A DNA stretch of 64,000 bases from Chroococcidiopsis sp. CCMEE 29 (GTDB taxonomy: Bacteria; Cyanobacteriota; Cyanobacteriia; Cyanobacteriales; Chroococcidiopsidaceae): positions 3,985,001-4,049,000 of the forward strand of contig NZ_CP083761.1 of the NCBI RefSeq assembly GCF_023558375.1, read 5' to 3'. Position 1 is the stretch's first letter, and each line of letters starts with the position of its first letter. Below the pieces are notes generated by a model. The model ran no database searches and was not told where the DNA came from. It saw only the letters and a list, made by a program, of their open reading frames with translations. Shown one piece after another: positions 36,663 through 47,140 of the stretch. A program made the position numbers and the translations under genes.

Positions 36663-37223
36663 ATGAATTTCAGCACCCACAGAAAGCTATTGAAAATCTC
36701 AGCAGTAATTGCCGTTGCGCTTTTAACGAGATTTGGACTGTCGGCTGAAGCCGCGGCGAAAAAATTAACAATTTACTCAGGCCGGGAAGAGAAAATAATG
36801 GGTCCTCTAATTCAGAAAGCTGAGAAGGATTTGGGGATGAATATTGAGGTACGCTATGGCGACTCAACTGAATTAGCGATCGCCCTGATAGAAGAAGGCA
36901 AGAATAGTCGCGCTGATGTGTTTTATGCTCAAGATGCAGGCTCTTTAGGAGCTATAGCCAAGGAAAAGCGAACTCTGACTCTCCCTGCCCAGTTGCTGCA
37001 AAAAGTTAATGAGCAGTTTCGCTCAGCTAACGGTCAATGGGTTGGCATTTCTGGACGCGCCCGCGTGATTGACTATAACACCAAGCTCGTCAAATCTAAT
37101 GAACTGCCTACCACTGTTATGCAACTAACTAATCCGAAGTGGCGCGGCAAAGTTGGCTGGGCACCCACCAACGGTTCTTTCCAATCTTTCGTCGCTCAAC
37201 CGGGATTCCAGGGAGCTAGCTGA
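36663..37223 (+). pseudogene. futA: FutA-type iron(III)-binding protein, truncated by IS1595 element
   Basis: The frame gives a 186-aa product, about half the usual ~350. A signal peptide (residues 1-31, ending AEAAA) is followed by KLTIYSGREEKIMGPLIQ, a conserved Tyr (IYSGR) and ADVFYAQDAGSLG. After VGWAPTNGSFQSFV the natural sequence would continue into the second lobe. Instead the frame runs into the IS terminal repeat and stops. The second lobe, with the iron-ligating tyrosines, is absent also on the other side of the IS, so 3' DNA was deleted. Non-functional for iron binding as encoded. Confidence 0.85.
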
Positions 37224-38254
37224 GAAGACACTCAAGGAGAGCTGAAAGCAAAGCCTTACCTCGTCTTCGAGCATTGTGCACGAACTCGAAGAATCCCAAA
37301 TAAAGTGGTAGTTTTGCTTGAGAAATGCCACGGTGAGGTCTGAGCCAGGAGCGTAGCAAGGACCAAAATCCTTCCATTGTATTCACATGCACTTCGTCAA
37401 ACCCATCACCATCTTCGTCTCGGGCATACTCCCCCTGAGCATGGCACACGATGAAAGTGCCGATAACCCCAAGCTGTAAGCTTGGCATAGATTTGATATT
37501 CATCCGTAAATACTAGAGTACCAGGGGCAATGGTTGACTTAATCAAAGGTGCAATTGTTGCTTGTTTGACGTTATTCAACATCTGGATGACCACCTCTCC
37601 AGAGCGTTGAATCATCCCAAATATTGGGGGTTTTTCTTTAGCTTTAGTTCCTCGTCCTGGCCTGGCTTTGAGTCGGCGACGCCGTCCTTTACGACCCTGG
37701 GAACGAACTACTTCTGGCTGCCCTTTGTATCCGGCCACAATATACAGCTCGTCACACTCTACCTCACCCGAGAGCATAACAGGCGGTTTTTTGACCACAA
37801 TGCCTGTGCGCAACTGAGCTGTCATCTCCTGAACATCATCCGGGTCTAAATCCAGTTCTTGGGCTATTTGTTGGTTCGATAGGTTTAATCCCATCATGTA
37901 TAAACACAAGAACCAGGTATATAAAGGTTGATGATGACCGGCGAAAATGGTGTGCGTCAAGTCGTCAAAACGGCAACCGCACGCCTTACACAGATATCGT
38001 TGTCGATGCGCTTGTGTGTCATCGAACCCTTGTTTAATTACCTGCTGGGAATTACATTTGGGACAACCCACTCCCCCAGGCCACCTGATGGCACGGATGG
38101 CCTCATAACATTTAGCTGCATCAATTAGGGACTGAATATTTACCAACATCCTGGGGCGAACGCTCACTTTAACATACCTATAACCTTTGCAGAGTCAGTA
38201 TTGTAAGCTATTTGCTACTGTTTTTCCTTAGCTCCCTGGAATCCCGGTTGAGCG
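37193..38254 (-). mobile_element. IS1595-family insertion element (ISXO2-like) with decayed transposase
   Basis: About 1.06 kb is bounded by ~26-bp inverted repeats: CGCTCAACCGGGATTCCAGG at the left and its complement CCTGGAATCCCGGTTGAGCG at the right. The transposase runs on the minus strand. I see no clear 8-bp target duplication beyond the repeats, consistent with deletion of flanking futA DNA after insertion. The exact outer edges may be a few bases inside the repeats quoted. Confidence 0.75.
37216..38167 (-). pseudogene. IS1595-family transposase with frameshift
   Basis: The N-terminal zinc ribbon (CPKCNSQQVIKQG ... YLCKACGCRFDD) and the DDE core (VECDELYIVAGYKG, VFTDEYQIYAKL) lie in the first frame, which ends at 37406. 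The last part, VCHAQGEYARDEDGDGFDEV followed by NTMEGFWSLLRSWLRPHRG, is in another frame (37216-37503). The switch maps to a short GT run near 37444-37452: the family text HFHRV-CHAQGEYAR is recovered by adding two bases. The element is likely inactive unless frameshifting occurs. Confidence 0.8.
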
Positions 38255-38443
38255 TTATCTGATATGAAGGGAACCCTCTCTTTACTTCAAGAAGCGGGCG
38301 TTTTGTAAATAGGAGCGCGGGGCAACTCTGGCAAGGACGCGGAGAGGGGGAGACACGGTGACGCAAAGAGTTTTGTAACAACATTCCCCACCTTCCCACG
38401 TCCCGGTGTCTTCTTCTTCCTACTCTCCATCTCTCTTCTTCCG

Positions 38444-40081
38444 ATGCTGAATCGGTATAAGCCTCCGGTCTTTCTCGTCTTTCCAGCAGCGCTGACAGCG
38501 ATCGCGATCGCTCTGCCTTTGACTTATTTAGTCATTCGTACGGCTGGCGTAGGTGGAGAACAGTTGTTGGACTTAATATGCCGTCCCCGCACGCTCAAAG
38601 TGTTGCTTAACAGTGTTGGAATAGCGGTGGCAGCCACATTATTTTCAGCATTGATTGCGGTGCCACTTGCCTTTCTGACTATACGGACGGATTTACCTTG
38701 GCGGCAATTTTGGCTAATCGCTACAACACTACCCCTAGCAATTCCTGACTATGTAGGCAGTTTTGCCCTGATTGCTGCCTTTAGACCAAAGGGAAGCTTG
38801 TTGCAACTCTTGCTAGAACCCTTGGGAGTGCAGGAGTTACCAGAAATCTACGGTTGGCCTGGGGCAATTCTAGGGCTCACCCTGTTTTCTTATCCGTATT
38901 TGCTGCTGAGTACCCGGGCGGGATTGCAAGGAATTGACCCAGCGATGGAGGAGGCGTCTCAGAGTTTAGGTCATAGCCAGAGTTCGACATTTTTTCGCAT
39001 TATTCTGCCGCAGTTGCGTCCGTCACTAGTAGCAGGAGGATTGCTAGTGGCGCTGAACGCCTTGCAGGACTTTGGTACAACTTCGTTGATGCAGTTTGAT
39101 GCGTTTACAAGGGTGATTTTCCTGCAATACAGGTATAGTTTTGAGCGTAATCAGGCGGCAGCGCTGGCTTTGATGCTAGTGAGTTTGGTGCTGCTGATTT
39201 TATGGTTGGAGTACAAAGCGCGATCGCGGGCTGTCTACTACAGTCGTGGCACTACATCCCACCGTCCTCAAGCAGTAGTTCATCTCGGTGAGTGGAAAGT
39301 GCCTGCACTGCTGTTTTGCCTCGCCGTGATTAGCCTTGGCTTACTGTTACCGTTAGGTGTCACGCTGTTCTGGCTGGTGAAAGGCTTAACAGGCAGTGGG
39401 TTGGATGAAATTGTCTCTTTACAGGTGGTGATGCAATTAGCCTGGAACTCGATTTTGGCGGCGGGACTCGCAGCGGTGGTAGCCACCCTGTGTGCTCTGC
39501 CAGTGGCAATCCTCACGGTGCGGTTTCCCAGCCGCATCACCACTGTCATAGAGCGTTGTAGCTACATCGGCTTTGGCTTGCCAGGAATTGTAGTTGCCCT
39601 GTCACTAGTGTTTTGGGGAGCAAATTACCTGCCTTGGTTGTATCAGACACTGCCAATGCTAGTGTTTGCCTATTTAGTGTTGTTTGTCTCCCAGTCTGTA
39701 GGAACTGTGCGAAGTTCGCTGCTTCAGGTCAATCCACAACTGGAAGAATCTGCCAGGAGTTTGGGCAGAACGAGTTGGCAGACTTTGAAAGAAATTACTT
39801 TCCCTCTAGTCGGTCCGGGTGTGTTAGGTGGGGCGGCGTTAGTTTTTCTAACGGCAATTAAGGAGTTACCGGCGACGCTGCTATTGGCTCCGATTGGCTT
39901 TAACACATTAGCTACGCATATTTGGAAGGCGACAGAGAACGTTGCATTTAGTGATGCTGCGGCTGGAGCAATCGTAATGCTTGTGGTTTCGATTAGCTCA
40001 ACGTTGCTAGTTTTGTCTAAAAGCAGCATTAAGGAATTAACTACAGAGGCACGACGTAGCCTTCAAAGGGAGGTTGATTAA
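38444..40081 (+). CDS. futB: FutB-type iron(III) ABC transporter permease
   Basis: The 545-aa fused double permease has two sets of about six membrane helices. Each half has an EAA loop (EEASQSLGHSQSSTFFRIILP and EESARSLGRTSWQTLKEITFP). This arrangement is that of FbpB/FutB and ThiP; the FutA fragment upstream favours iron. The transporter would need FutA (truncated here) and the ATPase FutC (not in the window). The frame is intact, so it may serve another binding protein elsewhere, or be decaying after loss of its partner. Confidence 0.88.
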   Translation: MLNRYKPPVFLVFPAALTAIAIALPLTYLVIRTAGVGGEQLLDLICRPRTLKVLLNSVGIAVAATLFSALIAVPLAFLTIRTDLPWRQFWLIATTLPLAIPDYVGSFALIAAFRPKGSLLQLLLEPLGVQELPEIYGWPGAILGLTLFSYPYLLLSTRAGLQGIDPAMEEASQSLGHSQSSTFFRIILPQLRPSLVAGGLLVALNALQDFGTTSLMQFDAFTRVIFLQYRYSFERNQAAALALMLVSLVLLILWLEYKARSRAVYYSRGTTSHRPQAVVHLGEWKVPALLFCLAVISLGLLLPLGVTLFWLVKGLTGSGLDEIVSLQVVMQLAWNSILAAGLAAVVATLCALPVAILTVRFPSRITTVIERCSYIGFGLPGIVVALSLVFWGANYLPWLYQTLPMLVFAYLVLFVSQSVGTVRSSLLQVNPQLEESARSLGRTSWQTLKEITFPLVGPGVLGGAALVFLTAIKELPATLLLAPIGFNTLATHIWKATENVAFSDAAAGAIVMLVVSISSTLLVLSKSSIKELTTEARRSLQREVD

Positions 40082-40143
40082 AGTGATGATTGGCTTGATG
40101 TTTTTCTAATTTTTTGCAACTCACTTAGAGGTATTTAATTTCA

Positions 40144-40881
40144 TGAATTGGGAAATCTTTCTTGCTAGTTTTACGGGGTCTCTAATTGAATTGGTCGAGA
40201 TTCTGGGAGTAGTCATCGTTGTTGGCAGGGTGGCTTGGTTGGCGTAATGCCTTGGTTGGTTCAGGTAGTGGCATTGGGTTGACTTTGGTTGCCTCGCTGA
40301 TCTTAGGGAAAAGTTTGACGCTAATCCCTGTGGACGTTCTTAAGATTATTGCTGGAGCGTTCCTGCTGGCTTTTGGGCAAGCGTGGAGTCGATCAGTAGT
40401 CAAATACTATGGTGGCGTTCTCAAGCGATCAGATGATGAAGACGAGAAGCTTCAGGAGGAACTGGCGAGGGAAGGTATTAGATCCGGTTGGAACTGGTTT
40501 GCTGTAGTGACGACATTTAAGAGTTCGCTATTGGAGAGTGTGGAAGTTGCGATCGCGGTAGTTACGCTGGGTGCTACCGGAGGCAAATGGTTTGAAGCTA
40601 TTGGAGGTGCTTCAGCTTCAGTAGTTGGCTTAGTCTTCTTTGCGTTCTTGCTCAGGGCTCCGCTCAACCGAGTGCCTGTCAAGATGATGAAATTTGTGGC
40701 GGCAATGCTGTTGATGGGATTCGGCACCTACTGGCTGGGTGAAGGGCTGAATGTTCGGTGGCCAACCGGCAGCTTAGCAATTATTTGGTTACCACTGGCT
40801 TGGGGTTCGTTTATGGCTGGTGCTGCTGCGCTCCTACGTCGAAGGATTATGTTGCAAAAACTAGAAGAGATAGTCGGGTAA
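40144..40881 (+). pseudogene. COG4280-like membrane protein, single-base frameshift
   Basis: The natural start is ATG 40144 (MNWEIFLASFTGSLIELVEIL). After VVIVVGRVA the frame hits TAA at 40246; the remainder (GWRNALVGSGSGIGLTLVASL ...) is in the next frame and stays open to 40881. Dropping one T in GTGGCTTGGTTGG (near 40232-40234) restores a continuous ~245-aa protein with six membrane segments, in two halves each opening with an E-rich motif (IELVEILG, LESVEVAIAV). This resembles the LysE/GDT1-like family COG4280. Function unknown. Sequencing error is possible. Confidence 0.75.
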
Positions 40882-41092
40882 AAATTGGTGGTTTCCTGCT
40901 CAGACCGCTTCACAGTCTTTTAAAAACCAGCTTCTTAACCCTTTTGGTTGCTAATCTCAGAAATATTTTTGCTGTAAATTAACTATTTGTAACAGGCTAA
41001 ATCAAGAAGGTAACCTAATCTTATTTTTGCCTTAACTAAAAAGTAGGAGTATTTGCTGATACAGCAAATATTTTGATTTCTGAGAAAAGCAA

Positions 41093-44000
41093 ATGCGGAA
41101 TCTCAAGCGCAAACGATATCTCCTACTAAGTCTGCTGGTAGCAGCAGCAATATTTGTAGGTAGTATCCAGTTAGTCAGTGCCAGGATTGCTAATCCTGTT
41201 GGTAACCTTCCTGATGGTGGAGCCTTACTACCCACAGGTCAAGTTATTACACCTGCAGCCCCCCCAGGCTCGACTTTTGCAATCCTTGACACTGGTAGAC
41301 GCTCAGATGATAATTCTGCCGCAGGTCAAGCCGTAACGACGGCTCTCAGCCCAGATGGCAAAACCCTACTTGTACTTACCAGTGGCTACAACCAGAATTT
41401 CCGGACTGAACAAACCGGAGAATACTTTACTTATCCGGTGCTAGACCCGCAAACTGGCGCTGCGAGTGATGTAACAACCCGCAAAGCAGAGTGGGTGTTC
41501 GTGTTTGATGTCAGCAGTGGGAAACTGGTTAAGCAGCAGCAAATCAACATTCCTAACACTTACAACGGTTTAGCTTGGGCACCCGATGGCAAGCGCTTTT
41601 ATGTATCAGCCGGGATTGATGACCGCGTTTATACCTACACTCTGCAAGGTAACCAGTATGTCCCACAAGCCCCTTTCATCCTGCTAGGACACAATTCGAA
41701 TCAAACTGCACCCTTCCCTGAATACGATGGTGGACTGTTGCAGGGTACTGAAGCAGAAGAGGCGGCAACAGGAGCAGTTGTAGCAGGAATTGCCGTCAGT
41801 AAAGACGGCAAAACTTTAGTGGCTGCCAACTTCGAAAATGACTCTGTATCAATTGTTGATACTGCTAGCCATAAAGTTCTCCAGGAAATTAGATTCTTTG
41901 TGCCTGGTAATGAAGTTGCTACCGGGGAATTTCCCTTTGATGTTGCCATTAAGAACAACGATCAAGGTGCAGCTGCTAAAGTTTTCGTTAGTAGTCAGCG
42001 TGATAATGAAGTACTTGCGGTTGACATCGCCAGTAAGGCAATTACCCGTATTCCTGTAGGTAGCCAGCCTAACAAAATACTGCTCTCGCCTGAAGAGAAC
42101 ATTTTGTATGTGGCTAACGGCAATAGTGACTCAGTTTCAGTGATTAATACAAATCACGCTCGGGTTGTACAGACAATCTCACTGTCTCGACCTGGCGACA
42201 AGTATAAAGGCGCTAATCCTAATTCCTTGGCACTCAGTCCAGGCGGGGAGACGCTATACGTTACTCTGGGCGGCGAGAATTCTGTAGCTGTGGTGGATTT
42301 GGATAGAATCTCAGTTGATAACGTGCGATCACTCCCACCTGGCAATTCTAACTCTTTCAGGAGAAACATCCGAGTCGTTGGCCGCATCCCAACTGGTTGG
42401 TATCCCAATTCTGTCAGTGTCAGTCCAGATGGTAAAAAGCTTTACGTCGTCAATGCTAAGGATAACGCTGGTCCCAACCCCTCTAATCCAACTAACTCTG
42501 ACCGGAATACTCAGGCAGGGTTAGCGCGCAACACCACGTTTAGAAACGAGTACTCCTGGGCTTTGGAAAAAGCTGGCATTGCGGTGATTCCAGTTCCCGA
42601 TCGCAGAACGTTAGCTGCTCTAACTAAACAGGTCGATCAAAACAACGGTTTTGGTAATCGACAACCCGATCCGATGATGAACTTTCTAGGGACTAAGATC
42701 AAGCACGTCATCTATGTAGTCAAAGAAAATCGTACCTACGACCAAGTACTGGGCGACCTGCCTATCGGTAATGGAGACCCCGCACTGACGGCGTTCCCAC
42801 AACCGATCTCACCCAACCATCACCAGCTATCCCTCGGCTTTACAACTTTTGATAACTTCTACGATAGTGGTGAGACCAGCGGGGTGGGCTGGAACTGGTC
42901 TACCTATGCCCGAACTACAGACTACACTGAGAAAACCCAATCGGTCCTCTACGGCAATGCCAGTTTTAACGGTCTAACTTATGACTATGAGGGGACTAAT
43001 CGCAACATTAATATTGCCCTGCCGCAAACTACGACTAATCCCTCGCCGCTGAATACGCGGAGAACGGGACTTCTAGATCCTTCCGGTAACTCCTCTATTC
43101 TGCCTGGCACCAAAGATGTAAATGCCCCAGAGGGAGACGGCGAACTGAAGCAGGATGCTATTGGCGGCTATCTTTGGGATGCAGCGCTGCGTGCTGGCAA
43201 GACTGTGCGCAATTACGGTTTCTTTATCGATCTTGACTACTACGATACCAGTCAACCTGACCCGACACAGCCTGACCCGGACAACCCGTTCTACATCCCC
43301 ATCTCTCCAACGCCCTTCGCTTCTAATATCCCTCAAGCTCCAGTTACCAAGGTAGTGTTGCAGGATAGAACTGACGCTTACTTCCGAGGCTACGACCAGA
43401 AGCACCCGGACATCTATCTATACAACGAGTGAGCACGAGACATTGATGACTACATTAAGAAGAATAATGACCTGCCCAACTTGACCTTGGTGCGTCTGCA
43501 TCACGATCACTTTGGTAACTTTAACCAAGCTGTGGCTGGGCTCAATACTCCCGCACTGCAAATGGCTGATAATGACTATGCTGTTGGCTTACTAGTAGAA
43601 AAAATCTCCAAATCCCCCTACTGGAAAGATACAGCCATCTTTGTGATTGAAGATGATGCTCAAAACGGACCTGACCACATCGATGCTCACCGCTCGTTAG
43701 CTTATATCATCTCGCCCTACACCAAGCGTGGTGCTCTCGTCAGCACTAACTACAACACTGTTAACTTCCTGCGAACAATGGAGGATCTGTTGGGGATTGG
43801 CTACCTCGGTATAACTGATGCTAATGCCCAGCCAATGTCGGATGCATTCATTAGAAACCCCGATTTCACTCCCTACACAGCTATTGTCCCAGGTAACTTG
43901 TGCGCTCCGCCCGTAGACCCCAATCTCTTACCAGCTTGCAACGATCCCAACGCAGTTAAGACAGCAGGCTTTCCTTCCCTACGTGACAAGCAGTGGTGGG

Positions 44001-44206
44001 CGCAAGCAACCAAGGACTTCTACTTTGAAGTTGAAGATAAACTTGATTCTGAGGCATTCAATCACATTCTATGGGCTGGAATTAAGGGTGACAATGTTCC
44101 TTACCCAACGGAACGCACCCACCAAGACCTACGGCAAAATCGCGCTCAACTGCTGGAAAAATGGCATTTGAGTGATGCTCGACTCGCTGCTAAAACCATT
44201 AACTAG
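41093..44206 (+). pseudogene. secreted YncE-like beta-propeller / phosphoesterase, interrupted by one TGA
   Basis: A signal peptide (residues 1-30) is followed by a seven-bladed YVTN-type propeller (ILYVANGNSDSVSVINT, GETLYVTLGGENSVAVVD). Then comes a phosphoesterase domain of the PF04185/alkaline-phosphatase superfamily (VIYVVKENRTYDQVLGDLP, FYDSGETSGVGWNWS, metal-binding later DHFGN and FVIEDDAQNGPDHIDAHR). A TGA at 43430-43432 splits it: DIYLYNE-stop-ARDIDDYIKKNNDLP. Relatives carry Trp (TGG) at this place, so one G-to-A change explains the break. The full product would be ~1,037 codons. The upstream part alone lacks the second half of the active site. Confidence 0.82.
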
Positions 44207-44410
44207 GTCTTTTTATATCAAGTCCGCCTAATTGCCTATAACAAAAGTATCTCCGCGTCACCGTGTCCCCGCGTCACCGCGTCTGCCTTAACTATGGCTA
44301 TTCAACTGGGCATGATATTAAACTCTCATCCCACCCCTTTTAGGAGTGGGTTTCCTAACCCCTGACCCCTGACCTCCGATCCCTGACCCCTCTAAATTAA
44401 GACAGTCGCT
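44207..44410. repeat. dispersed-repeat spacer after the phosphoesterase
   Basis: The convergent gap holds TCCGCGTCACCGTGTCCCCG (44252 onward), the complement of the GCGGAGAGGG/GACACGGTGACGC motif at 38338-38363. It also holds CCCCTGACCCCTGACC runs (44346-44392). No gene. Confidence 0.6.
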
Positions 44411-45730
44411 TTATCCAGTCGGTAGAATTTTGCCCCAGCACTCTCCGAAACCCACTCTAGCGTAGCCTTCTTTCTCGCAGAATCCGCGCAGAATGACTTC
44501 GTCGCCATTAGACAGGAAAGTGCGTGTCTCACCCGTTGGTAGTGTGATAGGTGTGGAACCACGTCGAGTGATTTCGAGCAGGCACCCTTGCGAATTGTCC
44601 TCAGCACCAGAGACAGTTCCACTGGCAAGCAAATCTCCAGGGCGGAGGTTGCAGCCATTACTTGAGTGGTGGGTGACCATCTGAGCCAAGGTCCAGTACA
44701 TCTGCTTGAAAGAAGCACGGCTCAAGCGAAATGGCTCTATGCCCTGCTCGCGCATTTTGGCTGAACTCAGCAACACTTCAACTGTAATGTCAATACCGCC
44801 TAGCTGGGCATCCAATGGCGAAGAGAGGTAGGGTAGCGGTAAAGGATCTGCTTGATCGCGCTGAAAAGCCAGACACCGAAAGGGCGCTAAAGCTTCTAGG
44901 GTCACCACCCAGGGAGAAATTGTGGTAGCGAAACTTTTGGATAGAAAAGGACCTAAGGGTTGATATTCCCAGGCTTGAATGTCCCGTGCTGACCAATCGT
45001 TGACTAAGCAAAGCCCAAATACATGTTCCTCAGCATGGTCAATCGCGATCGCCTGCCCCAATACATTTCCGCTACCAACGAAAAAACCAACTTCCGACTC
45101 GTAATCCAGAAGCTGAGAAGGTGCAAAACTAGGGACTGGTTCCTCAGGTGACCTTTGCTGACCCCTTGGACGCTTGATCAGAGTACCGCTGAGCACGATA
45201 GACGAGGCACGTCCATGGTAGGCAATCGGTACGTACTTGTAGTTAGGCAGCAAGGGATTGTCGGGACGGAACAGCTTTCCAACATTGGTGGCGTGAAAAA
45301 TGGAGGCGTAGAAGTCGGTATAGTCGCCAATGCTGGCAGGCAATAGCAGCTCAGCCTCGGACATGGGGATGAGAATTTTGGTTTCTGGAGGGGGTGCTTG
45401 TGCGTTGGCTCTCAGCAGTTTGCTCGCGCGATGGCGTACTGTTAATGAAGCTTCACTCCCCATTGCCATTAATAGATTTAAGTTAGGCGCTACACATGCC
45501 TCTTGTAGCTTCTCAGGGAGTTCCTGCAAGAGTCCAGCTGCGTAACATCGGCTTAAATCTAGAATTTGGTCTCCGATCGCCACACCAATGCGCGAGGGTT
45601 CAGTGCGACTGTGAGTGCGAAATACACCAAACGGCAGGTTTTGGATGGGAAAATCAGTGTCTGTTTGATTCGCCGCTTCTACCCAACTACGCAAACTCGG
45701 ATCGTGGGTGGCATCAATACGACGGCTCAT
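44411..45730 (-). CDS. fumarylacetoacetase
   Basis: The 439-aa enzyme matches FAH along its length. The N-terminal domain has DFPIQNLPFGVFRTH. The C-terminal catalytic fold has YTDFYASIFHATNVG (metal-binding Asp), DYESEVGFFVGSGN (two Glu), VNDWSARDIQAWEYQPLGPF (Asp) and TLAQMVTHHSSNGCNLRPGDL. It hydrolyses fumarylacetoacetate to fumarate and acetoacetate, the last step of tyrosine/homogentisate breakdown. Its start overlaps the stop of the upstream gene by 4 bp. Homogentisate dioxygenase and maleylacetoacetate isomerase are not in view. Confidence 0.94.
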   Translation of the reverse strand: MSRRIDATHDPSLRSWVEAANQTDTDFPIQNLPFGVFRTHSRTEPSRIGVAIGDQILDLSRCYAAGLLQELPEKLQEACVAPNLNLLMAMGSEASLTVRHRASKLLRANAQAPPPETKILIPMSEAELLLPASIGDYTDFYASIFHATNVGKLFRPDNPLLPNYKYVPIAYHGRASSIVLSGTLIKRPRGQQRSPEEPVPSFAPSQLLDYESEVGFFVGSGNVLGQAIAIDHAEEHVFGLCLVNDWSARDIQAWEYQPLGPFLSKSFATTISPWVVTLEALAPFRCLAFQRDQADPLPLPYLSSPLDAQLGGIDITVEVLLSSAKMREQGIEPFRLSRASFKQMYWTLAQMVTHHSSNGCNLRPGDLLASGTVSGAEDNSQGCLLEITRRGSTPITLPTGETRTFLSNGDEVILRGFCEKEGYARVGFGECWGKILPTG

Positions 45731-46596
45731 AGTAGTTTCAGCTCCTTGAGATCATCTATTGGCTCCTGAAATGAGCAGGAACCGAAGGAACGAAAGAACT
45801 GTTGCCGAGCTTCCTCTATCTCTGCAATACTCAATTGGCGATCGCGCCACCCAATACTATCTGCTTTAAATTGGAACCCCTCAATGGAAGACTCCTTGAG
45901 AACCGCCAGAGCATCTTCCGGTGTTAGTTTCTGCCAATAAACCAGTGCTGCCAATATGGCAACATTCAGGAAGCCTTGCATCAAAGCGGAAGGACTGTTG
46001 GGTTCGGATGTCAAGCGATGATTGCCTGGCAAGAGGTGATGCAAACCGGCGGTTGCCTTAAACGGAACCTGAGCTTCGGCAAACGAAAAGATGTACTGGC
46101 ACAATTGGTTCATCCTGGGAAACGCATCGGTGGTTATGCCTCCAGTTCGGACTTTAGCCGACGCACCAGTACGCCGCAGAACATCCAGATGGAATTCCAA
46201 GTTTCCATGAAGGGAAATTTCAAAAAATAAGTCAACTCCAGCAGGAAGCAGAGGAAAAACTCTCTCGATTTGTGTGGGTGAAAGCGGAGGAAATTCCAGA
46301 GCTGCGATCGCTATTTTCGAGTTGTTGAGCGATCGCACCCGTTCAATTTCTGAGGTTAGCTCTTTTGAGAGAATAATACTAAGCGACCACTGCTTTAAGG
46401 GAAACTGTGGCAGGAGTTCTTCAAACTCGTTCAACCGGGATTCTGGCAATACAAAACGACCCAGCATCCAACTGTAGTTAGATGTTTTATCTTGAGCGTA
46501 TTTCGCCATTGCCTCCCGCATACTAAGCTTTGCTGGCGGGAAAAGTCCCGCGTAGTCCACAACCGATGAGAGAAGCGTCTTGACTGATGCGATCAT
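45727..46596 (-). CDS. conserved protein coupled to fumarylacetoacetase, function unknown
   Basis: The 289-aa soluble protein starts at ATG 46596 and overlaps the fumarylacetoacetase gene (TCAT/ATGA), so the two are translationally coupled. Patches of alternating strand and helix suggest a TIM-barrel-like or enolase-like fold: VVDYAGLFPPAKLSM at the start, AIAALEFPPLSP, VDLFFEISLHGNLE, KVRTGGITTDAFP and VPFKATAGLHHLLPG. The K-R-TGG and KATAGLH strings look like barrel active-site loops, perhaps for an aldolase/isomerase-type reaction on a tyrosine catabolite. No established family name known to me. Confidence 0.75.
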   Translation of the reverse strand: MIASVKTLLSSVVDYAGLFPPAKLSMREAMAKYAQDKTSNYSWMLGRFVLPESRLNEFEELLPQFPLKQWSLSIILSKELTSEIERVRSLNNSKIAIAALEFPPLSPTQIERVFPLLPAGVDLFFEISLHGNLEFHLDVLRRTGASAKVRTGGITTDAFPRMNQLCQYIFSFAEAQVPFKATAGLHHLLPGNHRLTSEPNSPSALMQGFLNVAILAALVYWQKLTPEDALAVLKESSIEGFQFKADSIGWRDRQLSIAEIEEARQQFFRSFGSCSFQEPIDDLKELKLL

Positions 46597-46734
46597 TGGG
46601 CTTCACCCCTCCAAGCTTAGAACAAAAACGACTGGTACTCTTCCTGAAAATGCCTCTTTGTTGCCGTCAAATCCTGTGCTATCTCTGCTATACCCATTTT
46701 TGTAACTTTATTCATAAATTATCCACCACTGCAG

Positions 46735-47140
46735 GCAAGAGTTTCCAATTGAGGACCAGGTGTTGATGAGCCTGGAATAGCTGCGCGAGTATCAAACCGA
46801 TTTCCATATTGCCCAATCGTGGGGCGTCAACGAATCAACGGTCTACCTTCAAAGCGAGTCGAGTTTGCTTGCATCCGACGCGGCAGTGCTTAGCAGACAA
46901 AGGCTATCAAGGGTTAAGCAAGCTCCATCCCAACAGCCGGAACCCTCACCAGAAACCCCCCAAAGCAACGCTGACACCACAGCAACGAGAGAATCGGCAG
47001 TTGGCACAACAACGGGTGGTGATTGAACAGGTGTTTGCCTATCTCAAACGCTTCCGAATTCTATCAGAGCGTTACCGCAACCGTCGCAGACGTTTTGGGC
47101 TGCGCTTCAATCTGATTGCATGACTTTACAATTATGAACT
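46735..47140 (+). pseudogene. degenerate IS5-family transposase, internally deleted
   Basis: The N-terminal piece EFPIEDQVLMSLE-stop-LREYQTDFHIAQSWGVNESTV (46735-46845) carries the helix-turn-helix of IS5-type transposases. A C-terminal piece follows in another frame: LADKGYQGLSKLHPNSR, then VVIEQVFAYLKRFRILSERYRNRRRRFGLRFNLIA (catalytic Asp and Glu). The middle, with the first catalytic Asp, is missing. A stop replaces a Gly just before LYNYELAL. Unrelated in detail to the intact IS at 18909. Confidence 0.8.
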
